Assembly: GCA_947253195.1 (NCBI GenBank)
Contig: CAMXXM010000060.1
Span: forward strand, 1-7,638
Length of the DNA stretch: 7,638 bases
Direction: 5' to 3'
From: an uncultured Porphyromonas sp.
GTDB taxonomy: Bacteria; Bacteroidota; Bacteroidia; Bacteroidales; Porphyromonadaceae
Part shown: in pieces, positions 1-4,993 of the stretch
Layout: every line of letters starts with the position of its first letter
Position numbering within the stretch: position 1 is the stretch's first letter
Notes under the pieces: model-generated
What the model saw: only the letters and a program-made list of their open reading frames with translations
Databases searched by the model: none
Told to the model about the DNA's origin: nothing
Program-made: the position numbers and the translations under genes

Positions 1-36
1 GGGACCACCGCCGATGACTGCGATATCGTAGGTCAT
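1..36 (-). CDS. N-terminus of FAD/NAD-dependent oxidoreductase (dihydrolipoyl dehydrogenase-like), partial
   Basis: The first 12 codons of a minus-strand gene leave the window at its left edge. They read MTYDIAVIGGGP, a beta strand followed by a glycine-rich turn. This is the start of a Rossmann FAD-binding fold as in dihydrolipoyl dehydrogenase, thioredoxin reductase and related flavoproteins. The tyrosine-aspartate-isoleucine opening fits dihydrolipoyl dehydrogenase well, but 12 residues cannot separate the subfamilies, so no symbol is given. The ATG follows an A/T-rich stretch with no Shine-Dalgarno sequence. It lies beyond the terminator that closes the ribosomal operon, so it is probably a separate transcription unit. 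Confidence 0.6.
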   Translation of the reverse strand, partial: MTYDIAVIGGGP

Positions 37-117
37 GGTATTTTTTTAGAAATAGTTGGATATGGTCTTATCATTACATACGATGGCAAGTTACCCATTT
101 TCCACGTAATGGAGTAC
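37..117 (-). other. Spacer upstream of the oxidoreductase gene; promoter expected, not identified
   Basis: These 81 nt separate the operon terminator from the flavoprotein start codon. A promoter for that gene would be expected here because the upstream operon is terminated. I looked for the Bacteroidota pattern (TTG near -33, TAnnTTTG near -7). There is a TTG at 89-87 on the minus strand, but no convincing -7 partner at the right distance. No Shine-Dalgarno is visible; an A/T-rich stretch precedes the ATG. Confidence 0.35.
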
Positions 118-154
118 AAAAAAGGAGGCGTACTCCTCAGCGGGGTACGTCTCC
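118..154 (-). terminator. Intrinsic terminator after rplQ
   Basis: Read on the minus strand, the arm at 154-145 (GGAGACGTAC) pairs with the arm at 133-124 (GTACGCCTCC), leaving an 11-nt loop at 144-134. There is one A-C mismatch in a 10-pair stem. Six T residues follow at 123-118. This is the classic layout of a Rho-independent terminator, placed 26 nt beyond the rplQ stop codon, and it marks the end of the superoperon. Confidence 0.88.
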
Positions 155-179
155 TCTGACTTTATATATAGAAGTGACC

Positions 180-785
180 TTACTTGGTCTCCTCCTCGGC
201 GGTGGTCTCGACCTTGGTCTCCTCTACGGGAGCAGCCTCAGCGGTCTCCTCACTCTTCTTGTGACGAGACTGGCGGGTCTTCTTAGCGGCTTTCTCTTCC
301 GTAACCTCCTCTACGGGAGCAGCCTCAGCGGTCTCCTCGCTCTTCTTGCGACGAGAGCGACGGGTCTTCTTAGCGGCCTTCTCCTCCGTAGCCTTGGTCT
401 TGGTCTTGCCCTCCTGAGTGTAGACCTCATTGAAGTCCACCAGCTCGATGAAGCAGGTCATGGTGTCATCACCACGACGACGACCCAGCTTGATGATGCG
501 GGTGTAGCCACCGGGACGGTCAGCCACCTTGGGTGCAATCACCGTGAAGAGCTCAGTGACAGCCTCCTTATTCTGGAGGTCACGGAATGCCATACGGCGA
601 TTATTGAGATTGTCCTCCTTGCTGCGGGTGATCATCGGCTCTACGTGCATACGGAGTGCCTTGGCCTTAGCGAGGGTGGTGACAATCCTCTTCTCCATAA
701 TCAGCGAGGCAGACATATTGGAGAGCAAAGCCTTGCGGTGACTGCTGGTGCGGGAGAGATGATTGAATTTCTTATTATGTCTCAT
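180..785 (-). CDS. rplQ: 50S ribosomal protein L17 with long repetitive C-terminal tail
   Basis: L17 (bL17) is a large-subunit ribosomal protein that binds 23S rRNA. The conserved core is residues 1 to about 122, with the family opening MRHNKKFNHLSR, the LxxxMxxSLI-type helix near 20-30 and the GGYTRIIKLGRRRGD segment at 92-106. The core alone matches the usual bacterial length of about 120 residues. Residues 123-201 are an added tail rich in K, R, E, A and T. It contains two near-identical 29-residue repeats (132-160 and 161-189) that alternate basic and acidic blocks. Long charged tails on L17 are common in Bacteroidota, but this tandem duplication looks recent. The gene is last in the operon, starts 8 nt after the rpoA stop, and is followed by a terminator. 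There is no Shine-Dalgarno; translation is probably coupled to rpoA. Confidence 0.97.
   Translation of the reverse strand: MRHNKKFNHLSRTSSHRKALLSNMSASLIMEKRIVTTLAKAKALRMHVEPMITRSKEDNLNNRRMAFRDLQNKEAVTELFTVIAPKVADRPGGYTRIIKLGRRRGDDTMTCFIELVDFNEVYTQEGKTKTKATEEKAAKKTRRSRRKKSEETAEAAPVEEVTEEKAAKKTRQSRHKKSEETAEAAPVEETKVETTAEEETK
219..392 (-). repeat. Tandem 87-bp repeat inside rplQ
   Basis: Two head-to-tail 87-bp units lie at 306-392 and 219-305 and encode 29 residues each. By eye they differ at 8 of 87 positions. They change only four residues: A to V at the first position, two R changes to Q and H, and none in the acidic SEETAEAAPVEE block. Unit length is a multiple of three, so copy-number change would keep the frame. 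Confidence 0.9.
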
Positions 786-793
786 TATGCTAC

Positions 794-1789
794 TTAGTCT
801 TTATCAAGTTTGTATTTGGCGACATCCATATCGAAGGTGAGCTTGAGCTCATCGAGGAGTGCGTAGACCTCATTGAGAGACTTCTTGCCGAAGTTTCGGA
901 TCTTAAGCAGCTCGCCCTCCGAGAAGGCGACCAAGTCCCCCAGCGTATCAATGCCGGCAGCACGAAGACAATTGAGCGCTCTGACGGACAGCATGTCCTC
1001 AGAGAGCTTTGTCTTCAGGAGCTGACGGAGACGCATGGTGGCCTCGTCGAAGGTATCGCTACCCTCCTCGGTCTCCAGATCGTACTCGATCGTCTCATCG
1101 TGGAAAAGTCGGAGATGAGAGATCAGGACATCAGCCGCATCCACGAGCGCCTGCTTGGGCGACACCGAGCCATCGGTGTCAATGTCAAGGATCAGGCGGT
1201 CGTAGTCAGTCTTCTGACCCACACGGGTATTCTCGACGCTCATCTTGACATTGAGGATCGGGGTGTAGATCGCATCAATGGCGATACGCTCCGGGTCATC
1301 AAAGGACTCGGCAATATCGTCAGAGGAGACCCATCCGCGACCCTTATCAATGAAGAGCGTGAGGTCAAAGGAGGCTGACTTGTCGAGGTGGCATATGACC
1401 TGCGACTTATTGAGTACCTCGAAATTGGATAGCGGGGCGATGTCGCCTGCTGTCAATTGCTTCTTATCCTTTCCACTGACCTTGATCGTCACCTGCTCAT
1501 CGTCCTCACCCTGGATGGTCTGCTTGAAGCGGACCTTCTTGAGATTAAGAATGATATTTGTCACATCCTCAACAACCCCGGGTACGGTGGCAAACTCATG
1601 AGCCACACCGGAGATCTTGATGGAATTGATGGCAAAGCCCACGGGCGAGGAGAGGAGAATACGACGCAGAGCATTACCAATGGTAAGACCGTATCCGGGC
1701 TCCAATGGCTTGAAGTCTGCTCTCCCATGTGTGGGTGTCGACTCCGTGAAGACCAGCTTGTCTGGTTTTTGGAATACTAGTAAAGCCAT
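794..1789 (-). CDS. rpoA: DNA-directed RNA polymerase subunit alpha
   Basis: The alpha subunit dimerises to nucleate assembly of beta and beta-prime, and its C-terminal domain contacts promoter UP elements and activators. At 331 residues the length is typical. The N-terminal domain covers about residues 1-235 and carries the assembly motif PLEPGYGLTIGNALRRILLSS around 28-48, including R42 and R43. A linker rich in acidic residues follows (about 236-250). The C-terminal domain covers about 255-320: LSVRALNCLRAAGI at 267-280 places R270 and N273 at the positions of the E. coli DNA-binding residues R265 and N268, and a GKKSLNE helix at 301-307 follows. The start is ATG with no Shine-Dalgarno, 43 nt after rpsD. 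Nothing is truncated. Confidence 0.98.
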   Translation of the reverse strand: MALLVFQKPDKLVFTESTPTHGRADFKPLEPGYGLTIGNALRRILLSSPVGFAINSIKISGVAHEFATVPGVVEDVTNIILNLKKVRFKQTIQGEDDEQVTIKVSGKDKKQLTAGDIAPLSNFEVLNKSQVICHLDKSASFDLTLFIDKGRGWVSSDDIAESFDDPERIAIDAIYTPILNVKMSVENTRVGQKTDYDRLILDIDTDGSVSPKQALVDAADVLISHLRLFHDETIEYDLETEEGSDTFDEATMRLRQLLKTKLSEDMLSVRALNCLRAAGIDTLGDLVAFSEGELLKIRNFGKKSLNEVYALLDELKLTFDMDVAKYKLDKD

Positions 1790-1832
1790 ATCACTGCTAT
1801 TAAATGACTCGAAAGTCGGAAAGGATCAATTA
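1790..1832 (-). other. rpsD-rpoA spacer with a small hairpin
   Basis: This 43-nt spacer contains, on the minus strand, GACT-TTCG-AGTC: four base pairs closed over a TTCG tetraloop. A short A/T-rich stretch then leads into the rpoA ATG. There is no Shine-Dalgarno and no U-tract, so I see no terminator. Confidence 0.4.
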
Positions 1833-2432
1833 TTACTTAGAGTACAGCTCGATGATAGACTGCTCTACGATATTCTCAGGAATATCAGCGCGCTCGGGCA
1901 CGTGGAGGAAGGTACCTGCCTGTGCCGCACCATCCCAGGCGAGCCAAGAGTACTGGTTGTGAGCCAGACTCTGTACCGCCTCGCGGATGATCTCAAGATT
2001 CTTGTCTCTCTCACGTACGCCTACGACCTGACCGGGCTGTACGGAGTAGGAGGGGATGTCGACCACCTTACCGTCTACGACGATGTGACGGTGGTTGACG
2101 AGCTGACGAGCTGCAGCACGAGACTTAGCGAGACCAAGACGGAATACTACATTGTCGAGACGCTGCTCCAGTAACTGGAGAAGGATCTCACCACGTACAC
2201 CGGGCATACTGGACGCCTTCTTGTAGTAGTTGCGGAACTGACGCTCCAGCACTCCATAGGTGTACTTTGCCTTCTGTTTCTCGCGCAGCTGATTACCATA
2301 CTCGGATGCCCTACGGCGACGGGAGTTTCCGTGCTCTCCGGGAGGTGTTGTCTTCTTGCTCTTGACATTGCCAAAGACAGGCTCGCCAAACTTGCGATTG
2401 ACCTTAGCTTTAGGACCTGTATATCTTGCCAT
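1833..2432 (-). CDS. rpsD: 30S ribosomal protein S4
   Basis: S4 (uS4) is a primary assembly protein that binds the 5' domain of 16S rRNA. In several bacteria it also represses its own operon by binding mRNA. The protein has 199 residues and opens MARYTGPKAKVNRKFG. The PPGEHG motif at 30-35 is followed by an arginine-rich run. The S4 RNA-binding domain covers about 91-150 (RLDNVVFRLGLAKSRAAARQ at 91-110, then a loop with HIVVDGKVV). There are no cysteines at the N-terminus, so this is the zinc-free form. The ATG at 2432 fits the family start exactly. The gene is separated from rpsK by an unusual 252-nt spacer, which makes autogenous control by S4 an attractive but unproven idea. Confidence 0.98.
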   Translation of the reverse strand: MARYTGPKAKVNRKFGEPVFGNVKSKKTTPPGEHGNSRRRRASEYGNQLREKQKAKYTYGVLERQFRNYYKKASSMPGVRGEILLQLLEQRLDNVVFRLGLAKSRAAARQLVNHRHIVVDGKVVDIPSYSVQPGQVVGVRERDKNLEIIREAVQSLAHNQYSWLAWDGAAQAGTFLHVPERADIPENIVEQSIIELYSK

Positions 2433-2434
2433 GA

Positions 2435-2628
2435 CTTATCTATAACTATTGTGTGTGGATTATATGAGATCGATCGGTGGGATCCTCCAAGGGACCGGCA
2501 CAGTGCTGCGCGTCGTCCCTGTATCTATCACTCCGCCAGAGCGGCAGAGGCACCGGCTTACCGGAGGGTAAGGTGCGCGACTCCTACAGGGGCATTTCTC
2601 TTATCTACACTATGCCGTCACTTATCTA
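2435..2628 (-). repeat. Three copies of TAGATAAG in the rpsK-rpsD spacer
   Basis: On the minus strand the octamer TAGATAAG occurs exactly at 2628-2621, 2607-2600 and 2442-2435. The last copy ends 2 nt before the rpsD ATG. The first two lie in the unpaired-looking stretch between the first and second hairpins. Confidence 0.7.
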
Positions 2629-2665
2629 TGAGGGGACACCTGAGACGATGACACGAGGTCATCGA

Positions 2666-2678
2666 TCGCTCTCAGATC
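2666..2678 (-). repeat. 13-mer GATCTGAGAGCGA, copy after rpsK
   Basis: This exact 13-mer begins 6 nt beyond the rpsK stop codon and recurs just after the rpsE stop (7179-7191). Part of it forms the 5' arm of the first hairpin in the spacer. Confidence 0.85.
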
Positions 2679-2684
2679 TCATCA

Positions 2685-3071
2685 TCAGGGTTTACGACGC
2701 TTGGGAGGACGGCAGCCGTTGTGAGGCATAGGCGTCACGTCGATGATCTCCATCACCTCGATACCGGCGTTGTTGATCGTGCGGATGGCACTCTCGCGGC
2801 CGTTACCGGGACCCTGTACGTAGACCGTCACCTTGCGGAGACCGGCATCGTGAGCCTTCTTGGAAGCATCCTCGGCAGCCATCTGAGCGGCGTAGGGGGT
2901 GTTCTTCTTAGAGCTCCGGAAGCCCATCTTACCGGCAGAGGACTGGCTGATAGCCTGACCCTGATTGTTGGTGAGGGTGATAATGATGTTGTTGAAAGAA
3001 GAGTGGATGTGAGCCTGACCGATGGCATCGACCTGGACCTTCCTCTTCTTGGCTGTTTGATTCTTTGCCAT
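2685..3071 (-). CDS. rpsK: 30S ribosomal protein S11
   Basis: S11 (uS11) sits on the 30S platform next to the mRNA exit and 16S rRNA helices of the central domain. The 128 residues match the family length. Landmarks are [15 protein letters not shown] at 20-34, the [17 protein letters not shown] segment at 87-103, and the basic C-terminus [15 protein letters not shown] at 113-127. The HNG (N118-G119) is the place where E. coli S11 carries a known isoaspartate. The start is ATG 18 nt after the rpsM stop, preceded by A/T-rich sequence without Shine-Dalgarno. The stop TGA is embedded in TGATGATGAG. Confidence 0.98.
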   Translation of the reverse strand: MAKNQTAKKRKVQVDAIGQAHIHSSFNNIIITLTNNQGQAISQSSAGKMGFRSSKKNTPYAAQMAAEDASKKAHDAGLRKVTVYVQGPGNGRESAIRTINNAGIEVMEIIDVTPMPHNGCRPPKRRKP

Positions 3072-3089
3072 AAACTATAGATGACCGTG

Positions 3090-3470
3090 TTACTTGGTCG
3101 CCTTCTTCTTATTAGCGACCGTCTTCCTGCGTCCCTTGCGGGTACGAGCATTGTTCTTGGTCTTCTGTCCACGTACGGGAAGACCATTACGGTGTCTGAT
3201 ACCGCGGTATGACCCGATATCCATGAGGCGCTTGATGTCCATCTGCTGCATACTGCGGAGGTCTCCCTCGACCTTGTAATTGGCAGTGATGTACTCACGG
3301 ATAGCGGCAGCCTGATCGTCTGTCCAGTCCTGGACCTTGGTCTCGCGCGGCACCTCCGTCTTATCGAGGATGGTGCGAGCTGCGCTGCGGCCAATGCCAT
3401 AGATGTAGGTCAGTGCGATCTGTCCCTGCTTGTCTTGCGGTAAGTCTACACCTACTATTCTTATAGCCAT
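3090..3470 (-). CDS. rpsM: 30S ribosomal protein S13
   Basis: S13 (uS13) is a 30S head protein that contacts 16S rRNA, the P-site tRNA and the intersubunit bridge to L5. It has 126 residues and opens [11 protein letters not shown]. The helix-turn segment [14 protein letters not shown] is at 22-35. The hallmark C-terminal rRNA/tRNA-binding stretch [15 protein letters not shown] is at 88-102, and the extreme C-terminus is lysine-rich and disordered. The ATG is preceded by TTTTTATAATAT with no Shine-Dalgarno. Its 117-nt leader carries two hairpins; in E. coli the rpsM leader is the binding site for the alpha-operon repressor S4. Confidence 0.98.
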   Translation of the reverse strand: MAIRIVGVDLPQDKQGQIALTYIYGIGRSAARTILDKTEVPRETKVQDWTDDQAAAIREYITANYKVEGDLRSMQQMDIKRLMDIGSYRGIRHRNGLPVRGQKTKNNARTRKGRRKTVANKKKATK

Positions 3471-3587
3471 ATATTATAAAAACGTAAATGATTGGATGTG
3501 TCTTAGTAGACTAAGATACCATCTGCTCAAGATACTCGTCCTTATAATCCACGGGGATCACACTCTCTCGAGTGCGTCTCCAAGGGA
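3471..3587 (-). promoter_or_regulatory. Structured rpmJ-rpsM spacer
   Basis: On the minus strand, hairpin 3576-3559 pairs CGCACTC with GAGTGTG (one G-T pair) over a GAGA loop of GNRA type. A weaker ATCC/GGAT stem lies just downstream. Hairpin 3516-3501 pairs TCTTAG with CTAAGA over TCTA. GTATCTT occurs twice, 18 nt apart start to start by eye, the second copy overlapping the last hairpin. The spacer opens directly after the rpmJ stop with TCCCTTGGAGACG, which shares 10-mers with two other spacers. No U-tract follows either hairpin. A role in control of rpsM-rpsK-rpsD is inference. Confidence 0.45.
3575..3584 (-). repeat. Shared 10-mer CTTGGAGACG, rpmJ-rpsM copy
   Basis: This exact 10-mer also occurs at 3800-3809 in the infA-rpmJ spacer. 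In both places its last bases enter the 5' arm of a short hairpin. The overlapping TCCCTTGGAG (3587-3578 on the minus strand) recurs at 2494-2485 before rpsD. Confidence 0.75.
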
Positions 3588-3704
3588 TTACTTCTGACGC
3601 ATCTTAAACTTAGGGTTCTTCTTGTTGATGACGTAGAGGCGTCCCTTGCGACGTACAAACTTGCAGTCGTCGTCACGCTTCTTGATAGAAACTTTGACTT
3701 TCAT
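3588..3704 (-). CDS. rpmJ: 50S ribosomal protein L36, zinc-ligand-poor form
   Basis: L36 (bL36) is the smallest large-subunit protein and binds 23S rRNA near domains II and V. The 38-residue product begins [16 protein letters not shown] and ends NPKFKMRQK, collinear with the family. The usual zinc ribbon uses Cys11, Cys14, Cys27 and a histidine near 32. Here D11, a lone C14, N27 and F33 stand at the corresponding places, so zinc cannot be held in the standard way. This C-minus type with NKKNPK is what I recall for Bacteroidota. The ATG is preceded by a purine-rich GAGAAAGAG. It lies between infA and rpsM, its usual place. Confidence 0.96.
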   Translation of the reverse strand: MKVKVSIKKRDDDCKFVRRKGRLYVINKKNPKFKMRQK

Positions 3705-3857
3705 CTCTTTCTCTGCTATAGTCTCGAGGCGGCAACCCTTGTCCCCGCCAATGTTTAGTGTTGGAAATAGTTTGATGCCCGGACTGACCCGCTCGGGGTC
3801 GTCTCCAAGCCTCCGGAGCTACATATAGGTCAAAATCGCCTACTCACAATTAGAGAC
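3705..3857 (-). promoter_or_regulatory. Structured infA-rpmJ spacer
   Basis: This 153-nt spacer contains, on the minus strand, hairpin 3800-3786 (GACCC/GGGTC over CGAGC), directly preceded by CTTGGAGACG (3809-3800). A CTCCGGAG palindrome lies just upstream. Further on, weaker pairing is possible between GTCC and GGAC enclosing CCAA/TTGG. The last bases before rpmJ are purine-rich. I see no open reading frame, no convincing Bacteroidota promoter and no terminator U-tract. Confidence 0.4.
3800..3809 (-). repeat. Shared 10-mer CTTGGAGACG, infA-rpmJ copy
   Basis: Exact match to 3575-3584 on the same strand. The final G is the first base of the GACCC/GGGTC hairpin stem. Confidence 0.75.
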
Positions 3858-4076
3858 TTACTTGTACCGGTAGACGATACGACCCTTGGTGAGATCGTAG
3901 GGGGACATCTCCACCTTCACACGATCGCCCGGGAGGATGCGGATGTAGTGCAGGCGCATCTTGCCGGAAATGTGTGCGGTGAGCTCGTGCCCATTGTCCA
4001 GCTCTACCTTAAACATAGCGTTGGACAGAGCCTCTACGATGACACCATCTTGCTCTATTGCCGGTTCTTTTGCCAT
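3858..4076 (-). CDS. infA: Translation initiation factor IF-1
   Basis: IF-1 binds the 30S A site during initiation and works with IF-2 and IF-3. The 72-residue product starting [17 protein letters not shown] is a single OB fold. Landmarks are [21 protein letters not shown] at 19-39 and [22 protein letters not shown] at 40-61, ending [13 protein letters not shown] (here KGRIVYRYK). An upstream in-frame ATG at 4133 would add 19 residues, but the ATG at 4076 matches the family start and has a strong Shine-Dalgarno 7 nt ahead of it, so I choose it. The gene lies between map and rpmJ, as is common when the spc and alpha operons are fused. Confidence 0.98.
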   Translation of the reverse strand: MAKEPAIEQDGVIVEALSNAMFKVELDNGHELTAHISGKMRLHYIRILPGDRVKVEMSPYDLTKGRIVYRYK

Positions 4077-4083
4077 TATGCTT

Positions 4084-4089
4084 TCTCCT
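4084..4089 (-). promoter_or_regulatory. Shine-Dalgarno of infA
   Basis: AGGAGA on the minus strand lies 7 nt before the ATG at 4076. It decides the start of infA over the upstream in-frame ATG. It is the clearest Shine-Dalgarno in this window; most other genes here lack one. The only other SD-like site is AGGA about 11 nt before rpmD. Confidence 0.75.
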
Positions 4090-4153
4090 TGATGTATTAT
4101 AAAATGTATCTCTCGATGATAAGAAATCCTCACAACCCCTGCAAGTCCCCGGC

Positions 4154-4954
4154 TCAGAAGGTCTCCCTGCCGATCACCTCGTAGATGTAGTCAAAGGTGC
4201 TCATCAGCTTGGCACGTCCGTCGACCACCGCCATGCAGTGCTCGAAGTGTGCGGCCGGCTTACGATCCTTGGTGCGGACCGTCCAGCCATCGTTGCTGAT
4301 GAAGACATTCTTGCTACCGAGGGTGATCATGGGCTCAATGCATATGCAGAGACCCTCCTCGATCATCGGTCCGGTCCCACGGTGGCCATAGTTAGGCACA
4401 TTGGGATCCTCATGCATGCCGCGACCGATGCCGTGGCCGACGAACTCCCGGACCACACCGTAAAACTTCGCCTCGCAGTGCTTCTGCACCGCCTCGCCGA
4501 TGTCTCCGATATGCTTGCCCACCGCTACCTGGTCGATGCCGAGGTAGAGTGCCTCCTTGGTCGTATTGAGCAGATCAGCCACCTTGGGGTCAATCTCTCC
4601 GACGGGGAAGGTGAAGGCACTATCGCCGATGAAGCCGCCAAGCTCCGTACAGAGGTCCACCGTGATGATGTCGCCCTCCTTGAGGATGATGTCGGGACTG
4701 GGGATGCCGTGTACGACGATCTCATTGACCGAGGCACAGATGCTTCCCGGGAAGCCCTCATATCCAAGACAGGCCGGGTAGCCACCGTGACTGATGATGA
4801 AGTCGTGCGCCACCTTATCCAGATCCGCCGTGCTGACGCCCGGTCGGATGTGCTTAGCCACCTCCGCGATGGTGCGGCTGTTGAGTTGATTGGCGAGATA
4901 GAGCTTATCGATCTCCTCTCGCGTCTTGAGGATAATGTGATTGCGACGAATCAT
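4154..4954 (-). CDS. map: Methionine aminopeptidase, type I
   Basis: This cytosolic metalloenzyme removes the initiator methionine from nascent proteins when the second residue is small. The 266 residues form a pita-bread fold. All five metal ligands are present: D100 (TVDL), D111 (GDSAF), H174 ([10 protein letters not shown]), E207 (IEPM) and E238 (FEH). The substrate-contact histidines H82 (VVHGIPS) and H181 are also present. Length and residue spacing are those of type Ia enzymes, without the eukaryote-type insert. The N-terminus [11 protein letters not shown] is a few residues longer than many homologues, and I see no later ATG that fits better. The gene follows secY by 38 nt; adk, which often sits here in other phyla, is absent. 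No Shine-Dalgarno is seen. Confidence 0.97.
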   Translation of the reverse strand: MIRRNHIILKTREEIDKLYLANQLNSRTIAEVAKHIRPGVSTADLDKVAHDFIISHGGYPACLGYEGFPGSICASVNEIVVHGIPSPDIILKEGDIITVDLCTELGGFIGDSAFTFPVGEIDPKVADLLNTTKEALYLGIDQVAVGKHIGDIGEAVQKHCEAKFYGVVREFVGHGIGRGMHEDPNVPNYGHRGTGPMIEEGLCICIEPMITLGSKNVFISNDGWTVRTKDRKPAAHFEHCMAVVDGRAKLMSTFDYIYEVIGRETF

Positions 4955-4980
4955 CAGCGTCAGGGGTTAGTGGATTTTCT

Positions 4981-4993
4981 ATCTCTTTGAGAT
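4981..4993 (-). other. Small hairpin at the secY stop codon
   Basis: On the minus strand ATCTC pairs with GAGAT over AAA, beginning at the last base of the secY TGA. It is short and lacks a U-tract, so it is probably not a terminator. Confidence 0.35.

Larger units (their letters stand above)
2433..2684 (-). promoter_or_regulatory. Long structured rpsK-rpsD spacer, candidate S4 leader RNA
   Basis: This is the longest non-coding stretch in the window. On the minus strand it contains at least four hairpins. (1) 2675-2640: outer stem CTGAGA/TCTCAG, inner stem CGATGAC/GTCATCG, 5-nt loop. (2) 2576-2550: GCAC/GTGC plus CTTACC/GGTAAG over a CTCC loop with a 3-nt bulge. (3) A CCGC/GCGG stem over TCTG at about 2544-2533. 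(4) 2520-2490: AGGGAC/GTCCCT enclosing 19 nt. GTCCC at 2637-2633 could compete for the same AGGGAC arm. None is followed by a U-tract, so these are not terminators. Just before rpsD the sequence turns A/T-rich. No convincing promoter or open reading frame is seen. The function as a regulatory leader is inference. Confidence 0.5.

Noticed and set aside
180..797. Long plus-strand open frame opposite rplQ
   Set aside because: It mirrors the rplQ coding strand and its repeats. The leucine/glycine-rich product is low complexity, and the minus-strand product is a clear L17.
2618..2685. Two chained mini-ORFs after rpsK (MMRSESDR, then 14 codons from 2662) linked by stop/start overlaps
   Set aside because: They are very short, lack any ribosome-binding signal and run through the hairpin arms. 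Overlapping TGATG strings arise easily. I treat them as chance.
2477..2731. Plus-strand open frame across the rpsK-rpsD spacer
   Set aside because: No promoter or initiation signal, no similarity I recognise, and it runs into the antisense of rpsK. The structured minus-strand reading explains the spacer better.
2828..3400. 190-codon minus-strand frame crossing rpsM and rpsK
   Set aside because: It overlaps two certain ribosomal protein genes in another frame, and its arginine/serine-rich composition is typical of a shifted frame.
4077..4133. N-terminal extension of infA from an upstream ATG
   Set aside because: The family start MAKE and the AGGAGA at 7-nt spacing both point to 4076. The extra 19 residues match nothing in IF-1.
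4077..4153. TATAAT-like sequence in the map-infA spacer as a promoter
   Set aside because: No matching -35 or Bacteroidota -33 element lies at proper distance. A/T-rich stretches precede most starts here, for example TATAAT right before the rpsM ATG.
4238..4990. 250-codon plus-strand open frame opposite map
   Set aside because: The minus strand encodes methionine aminopeptidase with all metal ligands. The opposite frame is a codon-bias shadow with no recognisable fold.
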